A DNA stretch of 21,353 bases from Chara braunii (Eukaryota > Streptophyta > Charophyceae > Charales > Characeae). The position numbers were made by a program, and so were the translations under genes. This document shows positions 1 through 8,096 of the stretch, one piece after another. The DNA is taken from assembly GCA_003427395.1 (NCBI GenBank), contig BFEA01000079.1:1524992-1546344 (forward strand). The letters are read 5' to 3'. The notes below the pieces were generated by a model, which was not told where the DNA came from, made no database searches, and saw nothing but the letters and a program-made list of their open reading frames with translations. Numbering within the stretch: position 1 is the first letter of the stretch; each line of letters starts with the position of its first letter.

Positions 1-54
<54 letters not shown>
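1..54. repeat. (CT)19(CA)8 compound microsatellite
   Basis: Uninterrupted CT dinucleotides run from 1 to 38 and CA dinucleotides from 39 to 54. The left edge is cut by the window. Read on the minus strand this is (GT)n followed by (GA)n, the same order as most other compound microsatellites in the window. Confidence 0.97.
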
Positions 55-833
55 AGGATCTATTTCTCCAAACGACCTGGAAATAAAGCAGCAAATACTG
101 GCAAAAATTTACTTAACAGATATCCGTTCCACCTGTTACTCTACCAATTAATCAAGACTGACAAACATCATGGGAGACATCCTCGTGCCTCACAAAACAG
201 ACAGCAAACAGCATGGCACACAGGCACAGACCACAATCACTGGTGGCTTCAAACTTCGAACTCACAACATCGGTCCTCACAACATCAGTCCCTCAAACCC
301 TTGGTGGCACATGGAAACACACAGATTGCTATTCCTGACGCAACAATCAGCAAAAAGTTGACATTCTGTGAAACATCAGGCTGTCAGAAACAAGAATGCA
401 ACCAAAATTTCAGACTGCAGACGAACAACATCCGCCAGACATTTCCAGACAAAACGAAGTTCAAATACTAACAAGAGGTGACAATCAGCCACCACACCAC
501 AAACAGAAGTATCATGCGGAGTCCCTCTTCGGTTAAAATTCAGCACGCACTCAAATAAACTCGAAGAAACAGTCAGTATGGCCCTACACAGCAATGTAGA
601 TTAGCCACTTCCAGTCAGGAAGCCCAACAAGCGTTCCCAACCACGACATTTCGCTTCAAAGCCGTCACCTGGATTTCAAGAAAAGTTGAAGTTGTCAATT
701 GTTTGACTATAGTAGTAGGAAGTCTAGTTTTTACTCTTATATGTGGTATTCATTCTGAGTATCTGAAACAGCGGAAGGGAAAATCACTAGCTACCAATGG
801 TGATTGCAAGTTGTGTGCACATTTCCCCCTTAC
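55..833 (-). other. A/C-rich non-coding stretch, predicted intron downstream of exon B
   Basis: No credible exon is visible here on either strand. The plus strand is rich in A and C with short repeated phrases such as CTCACAACATC (twice near 260-290), so the minus strand is T/G-rich, as expected of a plant intron transcribed leftwards. It follows the GTAAGG donor at 833 directly. The next exon of the gene was not found, so the intron probably continues beyond position 1. Confidence 0.5.
828..833 (-). other. 5' splice site after exon B (GAG|GTAAGG)
   Basis: On the minus strand the exon ends GTGAG and the intron begins GTAAGG at 833, a near-consensus plant donor in which +3 to +5 (AAG) fit. 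It cuts the frame in phase 0, right after the conserved-looking coiled coil and before the reading frame turns into unconserved sequence (VRGKCAHNL). Confidence 0.6.
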
Positions 834-1361
834 CTCACGCACAAGATGCTCTAGAGCTCGCAGCCGCCCATCCTGTTCTCCATGATTGTCACCTCCCATT
901 CGCTGAAGGTCAAAGGTCATCCCTTCCAGCCTCTCCACTGCAGACTCCACCTTCTCCACGCGCTGCTTGAGCTCTTCCAGCACATCAACCTGCCTGTCCA
1001 CCAGCCTCTTGATCGCTCGTTCAACTGCCGCAGCCACGGAGGCACTCAGTGCTACTCCCGCAGCCTTTTCCATCATCGTAGAGCGCTCGTCTCTTTCTAG
1101 CTCATCACTGTCTCGGGTGGGTCCTCGGCCGCGAAGCTGCATCTCTGGCTCTCGCCAGTGCGGGACATCCCCAAAATTCTCATGTGCAGGCCCCCGGTTC
1201 CTAGACGGTGCAATATTCGACTCACGCCAACCTGATGTTGACGGGGAATGGCCCCATACGTTCGGATACGATGCATCATCTGATGGTGGTGCATCACGTG
1301 ACCCTTGCCGCCCAGTCATTCCTCCAGTGTGTGCCCCTCCACCCATACCACCGTCTCTCCT
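834..1361 (-). CDS. Internal exon B: DUF1421/FLOE-like N-terminal coiled-coil protein (partial)
   Basis: The 528 bp are open in one minus-strand frame (176 codons). The first ~100 residues are disordered, rich in Gly, Ser, Arg and Pro (MGGGAHTGG, WGHSPSTSGW). The last ~70 (1043-834) are a heptad-like coiled coil with VERAIKRL, VLEELKQRVEKVE, AVERLEG, then NHGEQDG and LRALEHLVRE. From knowledge of the family, plant DUF1421 proteins, including the FLOE proteins of Arabidopsis, carry a coiled coil of this layout (VER..KK, LE.L..R...LE, then H...D..L..L...+.EV) between a disordered Asp/Ser-rich N terminus and a Pro/Gln/Ser-rich tail. FLOE1 forms condensates that respond to seed hydration. The exon ends in phase 0 at GAG|GTAAGG (833-828). 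The start is less certain: an in-frame TAA lies just upstream, no ATG precedes the disordered part, and CTGCAAG|AGG (1364-1362) is a possible phase 0 acceptor. The C-terminal DUF1421 domain is not in the window. The family call is inferred by eye. Confidence 0.62.
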
Positions 1362-1872
1362 CTTGCAGCACAAATCGAAACATGAAGAGGAGAGATTGCA
1401 ACGTTAGCTCCCATTATGGAAACAAAAACGGCTGTTTCCTGAACACACTACAGACCCATGTTAATGCAAGCGTAGAAGCAAATCAACATCCCATACAAAC
1501 TGTCTCGCTCCCGGGGAAAGGGAAGCAACGTCCGAAAAGAGGTCTTCTTTATAAAAAAAATAAATCATTTCAACCATATGTACAAAGTCATTTCACCGAG
1601 TCTGCACCGTTTCATAGCAATGCAGTTGAACGGGGAGTGCACAGAGTTCTCAAGACCCACCAAACATGTTCACAACAGACTTGGACTACAACAAACATGA
1701 ACACACCACCAACTTGCACCACAACTGCTGCCCATGATAATCTTGTTTCGCATAGAACAAATTACTTAGCAACATAATACAAAATATTACTCGGTAAACA
1801 ACAAAAAAGAACAAATTCATATGCTGAAACTACTTGAGAAGGCAGTCCGTATGCTGAAGCACCAGACGGAAC
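1362..1872. other. Non-coding stretch, presumed intron upstream of exon B
   Basis: No coding signal was recognised. A run TCTCTCCTCTTGCAG at 1354-1368 on the plus strand looks like a plus-strand acceptor, but no plus-strand exon follows it with recognisable protein. On the minus strand, CTCTCCTCTTCATGTTTCG lies just upstream of the proposed exon B acceptor and could serve as its pyrimidine tract. An A-run (1552-1560) and weakly A-rich sequence fill the rest. Confidence 0.4.
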
Positions 1873-2140
1873 AGGACCCCCTGTCAAAAGCCAGGCCGAC
1901 TGACAAGTATGGATCCCGGTCAGGCACTGTCAGACAGAGATAGGGCTTAGTGGGATGGCAATCACCACACGAACACAGCAAGACCTTAGGAGACTCGAGA
2001 GACGAAATAGGACCCCCCATCTAAAGCCAGCCCGACTGGCAAGTATGGATCCCGTTCGGTCGCTATCAGACAGAGATAGGGCTTAGTGGGATGCAGGAAC
2101 ACAGCAAGACCTTACGAGACTCGATGCATTATGATAGGAC
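1873..2140. repeat. Two-copy tandem duplication, unit ~130 bp
   Basis: Unit 1 (1873-2008) and unit 2 (2009-2135) both start with AGGACCCCC, followed by AAAGCCAG, CCGACTG, CAAGTATGGATCCCG, CAGACAGAGATAGGGCTTAG, AACACAGCAAGACCTTA and GAGACTCGA. Unit 2 lacks about 14 bp (GCAATCACCACACG) present in unit 1. A third start (AGGAC) at 2136 aborts after a few bases. The copies differ by scattered substitutions, so the duplication is not recent. Confidence 0.92.
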
Positions 2141-2235
2141 AAAAGACGTTCCCCCTTTCCCTGAATTACCGGACTGTGCATGAGGTGGTATTGCCAAAAC
2201 CACTATGGTAAAAGATCTTGGCAGCCAGCCCTAGA

Positions 2236-2373
2236 GAAGGGCAAATCAGCAAAAAGGCATGAAGAAAGGCTGAGCATCTGCATCAATAGCAAATGCGCAC
2301 AGACCTGGAAAGGCAAATCAGCAAAAAGGCGTGAAGAGAGAGGCTGAGCACCTGCATCAAAAGCAAATGCGCC
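2236..2373. repeat. Two-copy tandem duplication, unit ~72 bp
   Basis: GCAAATCAGCAAAAAGGC starts at 2241 and again at 2313, and each is followed by TGAAGA, AGGCTGAGCA, CTGCATCAA and AGCAAATGCGC. The offset is 72 bp. The copies differ by a few substitutions and a short indel (GAAGAAAGG against GAAGAGAGAGG). Confidence 0.92.
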
Positions 2374-2654
2374 AGTATCCAATCTCCTTATCCTTCAAGG
2401 TGTTCTCTCTGGCGACATGACTCAGACTGCAATCGGCCTGCAAAAACGGTTCAGACCACAGAGGAGCATGACCTAACCACCAATACATCCAGCTATCGGC
2501 TGCGGGCCCTTTTCGGAGGCCGCCCGCCGCCAACTCAATTTATCTACGGTCCTGGGCCTCCGAATTAAGTTTTCATAGGCGACGAGTTTTCTTTTCAGCA
2601 AGGCTGGGGCAGTGTACTGGCGGTTTAAAATCTTTTGTTTTTTTTTCCAAATAG
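2374..2654. other. Non-coding stretch before the U6 pseudogene
   Basis: No gene or repeat was recognised. A GC-rich patch near 2500-2560 (GGCCCTTTTCGGAGGCC and GGTCCTGGGCCTCCGAATT) contains two opposed GGCC/CCGA words that could pair weakly. The T-rich end at 2634-2646 reads as an A-rich tail on the minus strand and belongs to the U6 retropseudogene described next. Confidence 0.4.
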
Positions 2655-2750
2655 TTTGGAACATTTCTCCATGTACGTGTGTCATCCTTGCGCAGGGGCC
2701 ATACTGATCTTCTCTACACCATTGCAGTTTTAATGGATGTCCCGAAGGAC
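2655..2750 (-). pseudogene. U6 snRNA retropseudogene (plant type), nearly full length
   Basis: Read on the minus strand from 2750, it begins GTCCTTCGGGACATCC (the U6 5' stem-loop) and continues through AGAGAAGAT, ATGGCCCCTGCGCAAGG and ATGACAC to GAGAAATG.TCCAA, the plant-type 3' end. U6 is the catalytic snRNA of the spliceosome. Several key bases have changed: the ACAGAGA box reads GTAGAGA and TTAGCATGG reads TCAGTATGG. No T-run follows the 3' end. Instead, after about eight bases there is an A-rich run (GGAAAAAAAAACAAAAG), which looks like a retroposition tail. Upstream (above 2750) I see no convincing plant USE at the usual distance. I read it as dead. Confidence 0.85.
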
Positions 2751-2863
2751 AGCCTGACCTAAAGTCCTATAGCGTGTTCCTTTTTTCCCCACACTTCTTT
2801 TGAGGAGTCGACTATAGCGTTTTTCTTATGTGTGCCGTTCCTTTGTTGGTGACGTTGTCATCC

Positions 2864-3320
2864 GGGTGCACTGAACTCGGTCAAACATGACTGCAGACAA
2901 ATAGATCTGCAGGCCAGACCGCTGCTTACTCCACAGATGCATTCAACTACAATACTTCCGCAGAAAAATGGAACACCTCTCAGACCAGGTGCACTGAACT
3001 CAGTCAAACATGGTTGCCAACAAATTGGTCTGCAGGCCGGACCAGCCGGGTGCGCTGAACTCGGTCAAACATAGCTGCAGACAAATAGATCTGCAGGCCA
3101 GACCGCTGCTTACTCCACAGATGCATTCAACTACAATATTTCCGCAGAAAAATGGAACACCTCTGAGACCAGGTGCACTGAACTCAGTCAAACATGGCTG
3201 CAGACAATTAGCTCTGCTGCAGGCCGGACGGCTCCTCGCTTCACGGCTCGTCGCTTCACTCCAATCTGCGTACAACTAGAATATTCCTGCAGAAAAATGG
3301 AACACCTCTCTCTACCGTGC
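2864..3320. repeat. Two-level tandem repeat: 184-bp unit made of long and short subrepeats
   Basis: Four copies of TGCACTGAACTC.GTCAAACAT begin near 2866, 2990, 3050 and 3174. The first and third lead into long subunits (~122 bp, with CTGCAGACAAATAGATCTGC, GCTTACTCCACAGATGCATT, and CCGCAGAAAAATGGAACACC). The second leads into a short one (~60 bp, ending CAGCCGG). The fourth is long but diverged, with an inserted GGCTCCTCGCTTCACGG segment. The long-short pair therefore recurs with an offset of exactly 184 bp. Confidence 0.92.
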
Positions 3321-3650
3321 TCAATGGTGAATTGCCTTACATAACGCCATGAGAGATACCTCTCTGTTGCTTCGTTTTTTTCCCCCTTTTTTCCGATCTT
3401 CATTGGGCAGCCGCATTGTCAGTGCCTAACGGATTTCCACCGTGGGAGACAGAAGAGACCATGTCAACACCTCGAGATGGTGCCTGGCGGATCCGCCTCT
3501 TCGCCGGCCAAGCAGTGCCCGAACTGCCTTCACCGTCACATCTGATCACGCGAACTCCTGATGTCCTATACTCCCAACTGCGCACCCAAAGCTATGCGCT
3601 CGGTAACGCTATACACTTCAAACATCAGACAGACGAGAGCGATACATCAT
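3321..3650. other. Non-coding stretch, no recognised feature
   Basis: The sequence has mixed composition with a T/C-rich run at 3376-3393. Short open frames exist on both strands (for example 3416-3652 plus), but they overlap one another, show no domain or motif, and have no splice context that I could support. Confidence 0.4.
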
Positions 3651-3651
3651 A

Positions 3652-3735
3652 ACAGCGGTGGATCAGAGCACTGGGCAACAGCCATGCCAAAGAGAGATCA
3701 AAACAGCGGAGAATCAAGGCAGCGGTAGATATGAA
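3652..3735 (+). repeat. Short imperfect direct repeats (CAGCGG-GAT)
   Basis: ACAGCGGTGGATCA (3652), ACAGCGGAGAATCA (3702) and GCAGCGGTAGATAT (3719) are three related words at irregular spacing directly upstream of the U6 fragment. They may be decayed minisatellite. Confidence 0.5.
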
Positions 3736-3760
3736 CCGTAGATGGAACTTCAGACAGAGT

Positions 3761-3838
3761 CCCGATACAGAGAAGATTAGCATGGCCCCTGCGGAAGAAT
3801 GACAAGCATAAATCGAGAAATGGTCCAATATTTTTTTC
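3761..3838 (+). pseudogene. 5'-truncated U6 snRNA copy with plant-type 3' end
   Basis: CGATACAGAGAAGATTAG and CATGGCCCCTGCG match U6, with the ACAGAGA box intact. The 3' part reads GAATGAC, then GCATAAATCGAGAAATGG and TCCAA, which is the plant form of the U6 3' end. It is followed by a run of seven T at 3831-3837, like a Pol III stop. The first third of U6 (the GTCCCTTCGGGGAC stem-loop and the following AT-rich part) is missing; unrelated sequence precedes CCCGATACAG. Substitutions also occur around GCGCAAGGATGACACGC (here GCGGAAGAATGACAAGC). Without the 5' stem-loop it is unlikely to be functional. Confidence 0.88.
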
Positions 3839-4500
3839 TTAGTATAAATCACGGACAAAGCCAGTTGGTTGAGTTCTGCACCAAAAAACTGGCCAAAGAG
3901 ATGTGTGTACAACTCTGATGGATTGAGTTGCGGCTGGAGTTAGGGATGAAGCTGTGAATGGCCTTTTGCAATGGAGGGAAGCTGTGCGGAGGGGACGCGG
4001 ATGGCGTGGTGTTGGGGATGCGAGCGGGGCGTACTTACAGGTGCAGACGCAGTGGAGCTGCAAACGCGGGCGAAACAGACTTGCAGGTGCAGGCGGTACG
4101 AGTTGTTGTGCATGCGGATGGATGGAATGGCGGACGTGGAGCGGAGCTGTGGATGTGAAAGTACGTACGTGGATTTGCGGACGAGGATGGAGGTGTGGAA
4201 AAAGATGTGGATAGAGCTGCGGACACAAGAGTTGTGAGCAGGAACGAGCAACAATGAGGAACTCGTCTGCCGTATTTTCTCCACGCACACATTCACCAGG
4301 CAGCATACATATACCGGAGGATTCGTTTCCACCTCTGTCGACATGTCACATTTCCATTCCAATTCCACTTCATCCATCTTCACTTCCCTCCGTGTTCATA
4401 AATAGTAATTCCCGCCATCGAGAGTCCATCGACATCTACATTTACGTCTTAGCCGTCGTGCATAATAGCCCATGAGTGAACAACATCGCTTGAGGGGTCG
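3839..4500. other. G-rich degenerate repeat region followed by C/T-rich unique DNA
   Basis: From about 3930 to 4250 the plus strand is strongly G-rich. It is built of loosely recurring words such as GCTGCGGA, GTGGAG, GATGTGGA and GCAGGTGCAG, which looks like a decayed minisatellite. All three plus frames and both complementary frames stay partly open because of this composition, which explains several overlapping open frames with no domain. From 4260 to 4500 the plus strand turns C/T-rich with nothing recognisable. Confidence 0.5.
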
Positions 4501-4614
4501 ATATTCACAGCCATGGCCATGCTTATAATACAAAGAGCCCCACACCGTTGCTCCCTGTCTCGCCAGCCATATGGTGGTCGATTGATTTCCATGTCAATTT
4601 ACTCTGATTTTGCC

Positions 4615-4688
4615 TCATGGTGACAGGATTCGAACCTATGACCCTCTGTACCCGAAACAGATGCGCTACCAGACTGCGCTACACCTTG
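4615..4688 (-). pseudogene. Organelle-type tRNA-Pro (anticodon CGG), plant-mitochondrial-like, in nuclear DNA
   Basis: The minus strand from 4688 folds as a cloverleaf. The acceptor CAAGGTG/CACCATG has one A-A mismatch, the D stem is GCGC/GCGC with loop AGTCTGGTA, the anticodon stem is TCTGT/ACAGA with loop TTCGGGT (anticodon CGG, Pro), the variable loop is GGGTC, the T stem is ATAGG/CCTGT with loop TTCGAAT, and A is the discriminator. From memory, plant mitochondrial trnP has nearly the same sequence but anticodon UGG, one extra D-loop base and an unbroken acceptor stem. Pol III box-like A and B regions are present, but no T-run follows within 50 bp and no CCA is encoded. A mitochondrial DNA fragment in the nucleus is the simplest reading. 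An expressed nuclear tRNA cannot be excluded. Confidence 0.82.
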
Positions 4689-4715
4689 TTATGTTCAATT
4701 GGTAATTCAACTACC

Positions 4716-4745
4716 TTCTTCCCCCGAATACAACGTACGGTCATT
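4716..4745 (+). repeat. Dispersed motif CCCGAATACAACGTACGG, copy 1
   Basis: CTTCTTCCCCCGAATACAAC followed by GTACGGTCATTA also occurs at 8090-8117 (with CGAACAGAACG) and, decayed, at 6127-6153. In the 8.1 kb copy it is the left terminal inverted repeat of a small foldback. Here no matching right end was found. Confidence 0.75.
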
Positions 4746-4824
4746 ATATCTGTATCTAGACTGGAACTGGTAAATCCCACATGGGAAAAAGCCACACCGT
4801 TGTTCCCTGTCTCACAAGCCATAT

Positions 4825-5612
4825 ACCCTGAAAGTCCCGCACGGAAAACAGAAAGCTGCGCACAAGAAAAGACTGAAAACGGATTGATAGCAAGTAGCAA
4901 ACGAGGAGCGGAGGATCGAATCCACCTGCCTCCTAACGAAGCGAAGCGAAGAGTCATCCGAAGACATCGATCAACGACTCTAATTGATTATTAATGTTAG
5001 CACCCCGACTTGGTTGACGGCGGATTGAGATGAAGGGGCACCCCCATTGCCCCCGTATGTGCCGGAAACCAGTCTGCAGCACCAAGGCAAGGCCAGCGCG
5101 CGTCAGCCTGACCTGCCACGTCAGACTCTTGCTGAATGGGCACCCAATGAGGTGAGGCCGGACAAGCCCAAGGTTTTTGTAGCCCTCGTTCAATATCATT
5201 TTTACTTTGGAAGAAAACAACGACAACAAAAAAGGCGACTGCCATCGTGGAACTGACGGGCCCAAGGTAATTCACGAATTTCATTCAGCCACCTCAGGTC
5301 TGCTGCTTCAACAGTTCACGGGTGTACCAACTGGGCTACGGTACGCCCGTTGGTATTCAATATCATCTTCGTTGCCCATCAAAAAGCAGAGAACAAAACT
5401 CAGGCAGCTCTCCGGATGCTCATGCGCGTATGCGATGGACGAAAGCATCAGAAGAGGCAGATTATCAACGGCCCCTGCGCAAAAAAAGGGACAAAAAAAA
5501 CAGGAACTGTATAGGCAGAATATAGACAGCATTAGCTTTTAACACGCCCTCAACAGCATTGTCAATGAATTCGAGTTCGTTCGCTCGGGGCCGTCGCCGA
5601 TGTCACGTCCTT
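4825..5612. other. Non-coding stretch with one short hairpin
   Basis: No gene was recognised. GAAGCGAAGCGAAG at 4938-4951 is a short tandem repeat. At 5324-5356 there is a small palindrome, ACCAACTGGGC paired with GCCCGTTGGT around TACGGTAC. TTCAATATCAT occurs near 5189 and 5357. A-runs at 5487-5502 are simple sequence. The short open frames are shadows of one another. Confidence 0.45.
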
Positions 5613-5830
5613 GAACGAGCGATGGAATTAGCCCCCCGCCCTTTTCTTTTTGCGGCGCGGCCCCACGTTTTTTCCTCTCCCCTTCTATCCGCCTGCCTTT
5701 ACCGCGTGAAGCATCCATCCAGAGAGGACGAGCGATGAAATTAGCCCCCCCTCGTCTCTTCCTCTTCCCTTCTCTCCACCTTCCTTTATCGCGTGTAGTA
5801 TCCAGAGAGAGTCTACACATTCCTCTTTCC
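5613..5830. repeat. Two-copy tandem duplication, unit ~113 bp
   Basis: GAACGAGCGATGGAATTAGC at 5613 recurs as GGACGAGCGATGAAATTAGC at 5726. Each is followed by a C-run, a pyrimidine-rich tract (CCTCTCCCCTTCT / CCTCTTCCCTTCT), CGCCTGCCTTTACCGCGTG / ACCTTCCTTTATCGCGTG and ATCCAGAGAG. The interior is C/T-rich, so copies may have drifted by slippage. Confidence 0.88.
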
Positions 5831-5966
5831 TAGCAAAGACGACGCCCGGCTGCCCCTCATCACTCCCCACTGTCGAGAGGGATTCTTCCCGAGTTCCGAC
5901 GCTAAGCAAAACGTCAAAAGATCAAAACAGAAACGAATCCGACAGGACGGTTAGCCCCACTCAGAC

Positions 5967-6016
5967 AAAGAGAGAGAGAGAGAGAAAGAAAGAGAGAGAG
6001 AAAGAGAGAGAAAGAA
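5967..6016. repeat. Imperfect (GA)n tract
   Basis: GA dinucleotides are interrupted by AAAGAAA blocks over about 48 bp. Confidence 0.95.
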
Positions 6017-7340
6017 GCGCAGCCCCACCAGCGGAGACCAGTCCAGGGCAGCCGAGGCACGTTTGAGTGTCAAATAAGGCGGACTCTCGGAGGTCATGTA
6101 ATCTATCGATCAGCGATCCGGGGCCGTCTTCCCGAATACAACGCACCCTCATTGTAAACGTAGTCAAGCGACCTTTCCCGCCCGATAAAGTCGTCATAAG
6201 TGTAGACGCAGATTTACGCCCATGCCTATCTTCTTCACGGTTGAAGAATTAAGAACGAAGGGCTCGAACGGCGACGACGCTTCACATTCCCGTCATCAAC
6301 CAATTCGCGGCCATGCCCAACCCAGCCACCACCACTTCCTTCCCCTCAACCTCCTCTCTTCTCCACCCCCACCCTGTCAGCAGTTTATGTCGAAGCTTCT
6401 CTCCAACTTTACGCGATCCTGACCCCGGTCGTCAGCAGCAGGCGTCGCTCCTCGGCGAGGGAGCCCTCAAGCAGGGCTCGCCGCAGGTGCTGCTGTGCGC
6501 TCGTCGAACAAAGGAAAACCAGTAACCCGGCCCCATGTCCCACTTCCTCTCCTCCTTTACTGCTGCTGCTGCTTTTCTTTTTTCAATTTTTTTTTTCCTC
6601 CTCCTTCACTGCTGCTGCTTACGACTCATCGTGAAATATCTGCTGTGAAGGTGACTCGATATGCAACGATCGCGATGTGATTTCAAATAGGGTGGGTGCT
6701 CTACTGCTAAACACTCTGGAGCCTGCAGCGATGTCTGGAAACGTCTACTCCAATGATCGCGCTCAATCGAATGCTGTGTAAAGCTTGCCATCCATCGAAC
6801 GACGTCCCCATATTCAGACAGACAGAGATCGGACACGCAACTTCCCATCACCACCACTCGCTCCACCATATTAAGTACGAATATCGAAAAAAGAGGGGAA
6901 AAAAATAAATAATAAAGAACGAATATCGGAAGAGCAGAACAGGTATCAACTTCTTTACATCATCATCGTCACTCTCTATCCCACAAAAAAATACCGGACA
7001 AGCAGAACAAATATCAACGTCCCCGCTTTTAACTAGTACTCACTCCTATGGAAGCTTGATCCCATGCCCTCACCACATTCGGTCGATCTGCACTCTCGCC
7101 CCCCATTCATCAGTCCCGTTTCTCGCCGAATCAACCAGGACGAGAGAGACGACAATGCAATCATTCCCGTCGAGTACATACAGTAAGTAAGTCGGTAAAC
7201 ACACCTCATCACATGTGAGCTTTCTTTCCGTCCTCATACGATCCTGATGACGGTGCGCTGTGTGCGGGGAAGACAGTAGGTAGGTAGTCTCTCCCTCTCC
7301 CTCTCCCTCGTCTCACCACACATCATATATTACCACCTCA
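6017..7340. other. Long non-coding stretch with minor repeats
   Basis: No gene was recognised. A decayed copy of the CGAATACAACG motif lies at 6127-6153 (CTTCCCGAATACAACGCACC). TGCTGCTGCTGCTTTTCTTT (6561) and CACTGCTGCTGCTT (6607) form a short direct repeat. AACGAATATCG occurs at 6876 and 6918, and GGAAGAGCAGAACAGGTATC (6928) recurs as GGACAAGCAGAACAAATATC (6996). CTCCCTCTCCCTCTCCCTCG near 7292 is simple sequence. Proline/serine-rich open frames around 6222-6525 are composition-driven and lack motifs. Confidence 0.45.
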
Positions 7341-7632
7341 GGGACACACGGAAATCCCCACAATCAATCAGGACGGACGAAAGAGAAAGATAAAGAGGAG
7401 AAGAATTAACGGGAGGACAAATGCTAACCGTTGATCACGCGCAATTTTCCTCACGCACGTGTGATCGCGCGGAATGCTCCGCCTTAGGGACCTACGGAAA
7501 TCACCACGCAATCAAATCAATTAGGACGGGCGAACGAGAAAAACAAAGGAAAAGAATTAAAGAGAGAATTAATCACGAGCAGGTTTCCTCACGCACGCAC
7601 ATCTGATCGCGCGGAATGCTCACAGCGACAAC
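7341..7632. repeat. Two-copy tandem duplication, unit ~146 bp
   Basis: GGGACACACGGAAATC at 7341 recurs as GGGACCTACGGAAATC at 7487. Both are followed by CAATCAA, AGGACGG, CGAA.GAGAAA, AGAATTAA, then TCACG, TTTCCTCACGCACG, TGATCGCGCGGAATGCTC. Substitutions and small indels separate the copies. Confidence 0.9.
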
Positions 7633-8090
7633 GTGACCTCCTCCCGTTAGCCGAAAGCACACTAGAAAATCCTCTGCAACATCCCCCCATCCGAAATATG
7701 CCGTGCTCAGAACACGTGGGCAACAAGGAATACGGCCGCACAGAAAACGACCAGAAGGGACTAGTACCACCCGCGCGTTCTACAACGAAGACATAGAGAT
7801 GATCGGAGCACGGGGCAAACTCGGGAAAAGAAAGCTACAATCCCGCAGCGACATCAATAAATTACCCAAAAAAATAAAAATGAAAAAAAGACATGAATAA
7901 ATTACACCGTCAACGAGCACACCCCAGCAGCAGTGACATCAATCGTTGCACAGCTCCATCCATACGAAGTCAGCAAGCGGAATCGCCACAACAAGCCGCG
8001 CACCTCGATCCTAGACAGCCGACAGCAAACAGCAAAGAGCATACCTGCTGCTGCTCGTTAAACAGAACTACCGACTGCCCCACTACCGTC
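7633..8090. other. Non-coding stretch before the foldback element
   Basis: No gene was recognised. The region is A-rich around 7860-7900 (AAAAAAATAAAAATGAAAAAAA). AGCAGCAGTGACATCAAT (7926) loosely echoes CGCAGCGACATCAATAA (7843). Nothing else is supported. Confidence 0.4.
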
Positions 8091-8096
8091 TTCCCC

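Larger units (their letters stand above)
4533..4824. repeat. Pair of ~40-bp direct repeats, 252 bp apart
   Basis: CACACCGTTGCTCCCTGTCT at 4541 recurs as CACACCGTTGTTCCCTGTCT at 4793. The match extends from about AGCCC on the left to CAGCCATAT / AAGCCATAT on the right. The pair encloses the organelle-like tRNA-Pro and one copy of the CGAATACAACG motif. Either an old tandem duplication with diverged interior or an insertion between the copies would explain this. Confidence 0.8.

Noticed and set aside
1354-1368. Plus-strand 3' splice acceptor TCTCTCCTCTTGCAG
   Set aside because: It looks good alone, but the sequence after it has no credible plus-strand exon.
967-1407. 146-codon plus-strand frame opposite exon B
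   Set aside because: It is the complement of the coiled-coil exon. Serine runs reflect GC-rich codons on the other strand, and the minus strand has the better splice site and protein pattern.
2864-3320. CRISPR-like repeat-spacer array
   Set aside because: The repeats have variable length and no uniform spacer, and the setting is eukaryotic. It is a two-level tandem repeat.
3839-4306. Several overlapping open frames on both strands (up to ~155 codons)
   Set aside because: They come from G-rich repeated words that leave many frames open at once. None has a domain, a splice context or a plausible start.
4895-4945. tRNA T-arm-like GGATTCGATCC on the minus strand
   Set aside because: No D arm, anticodon arm or acceptor stem could be placed upstream.
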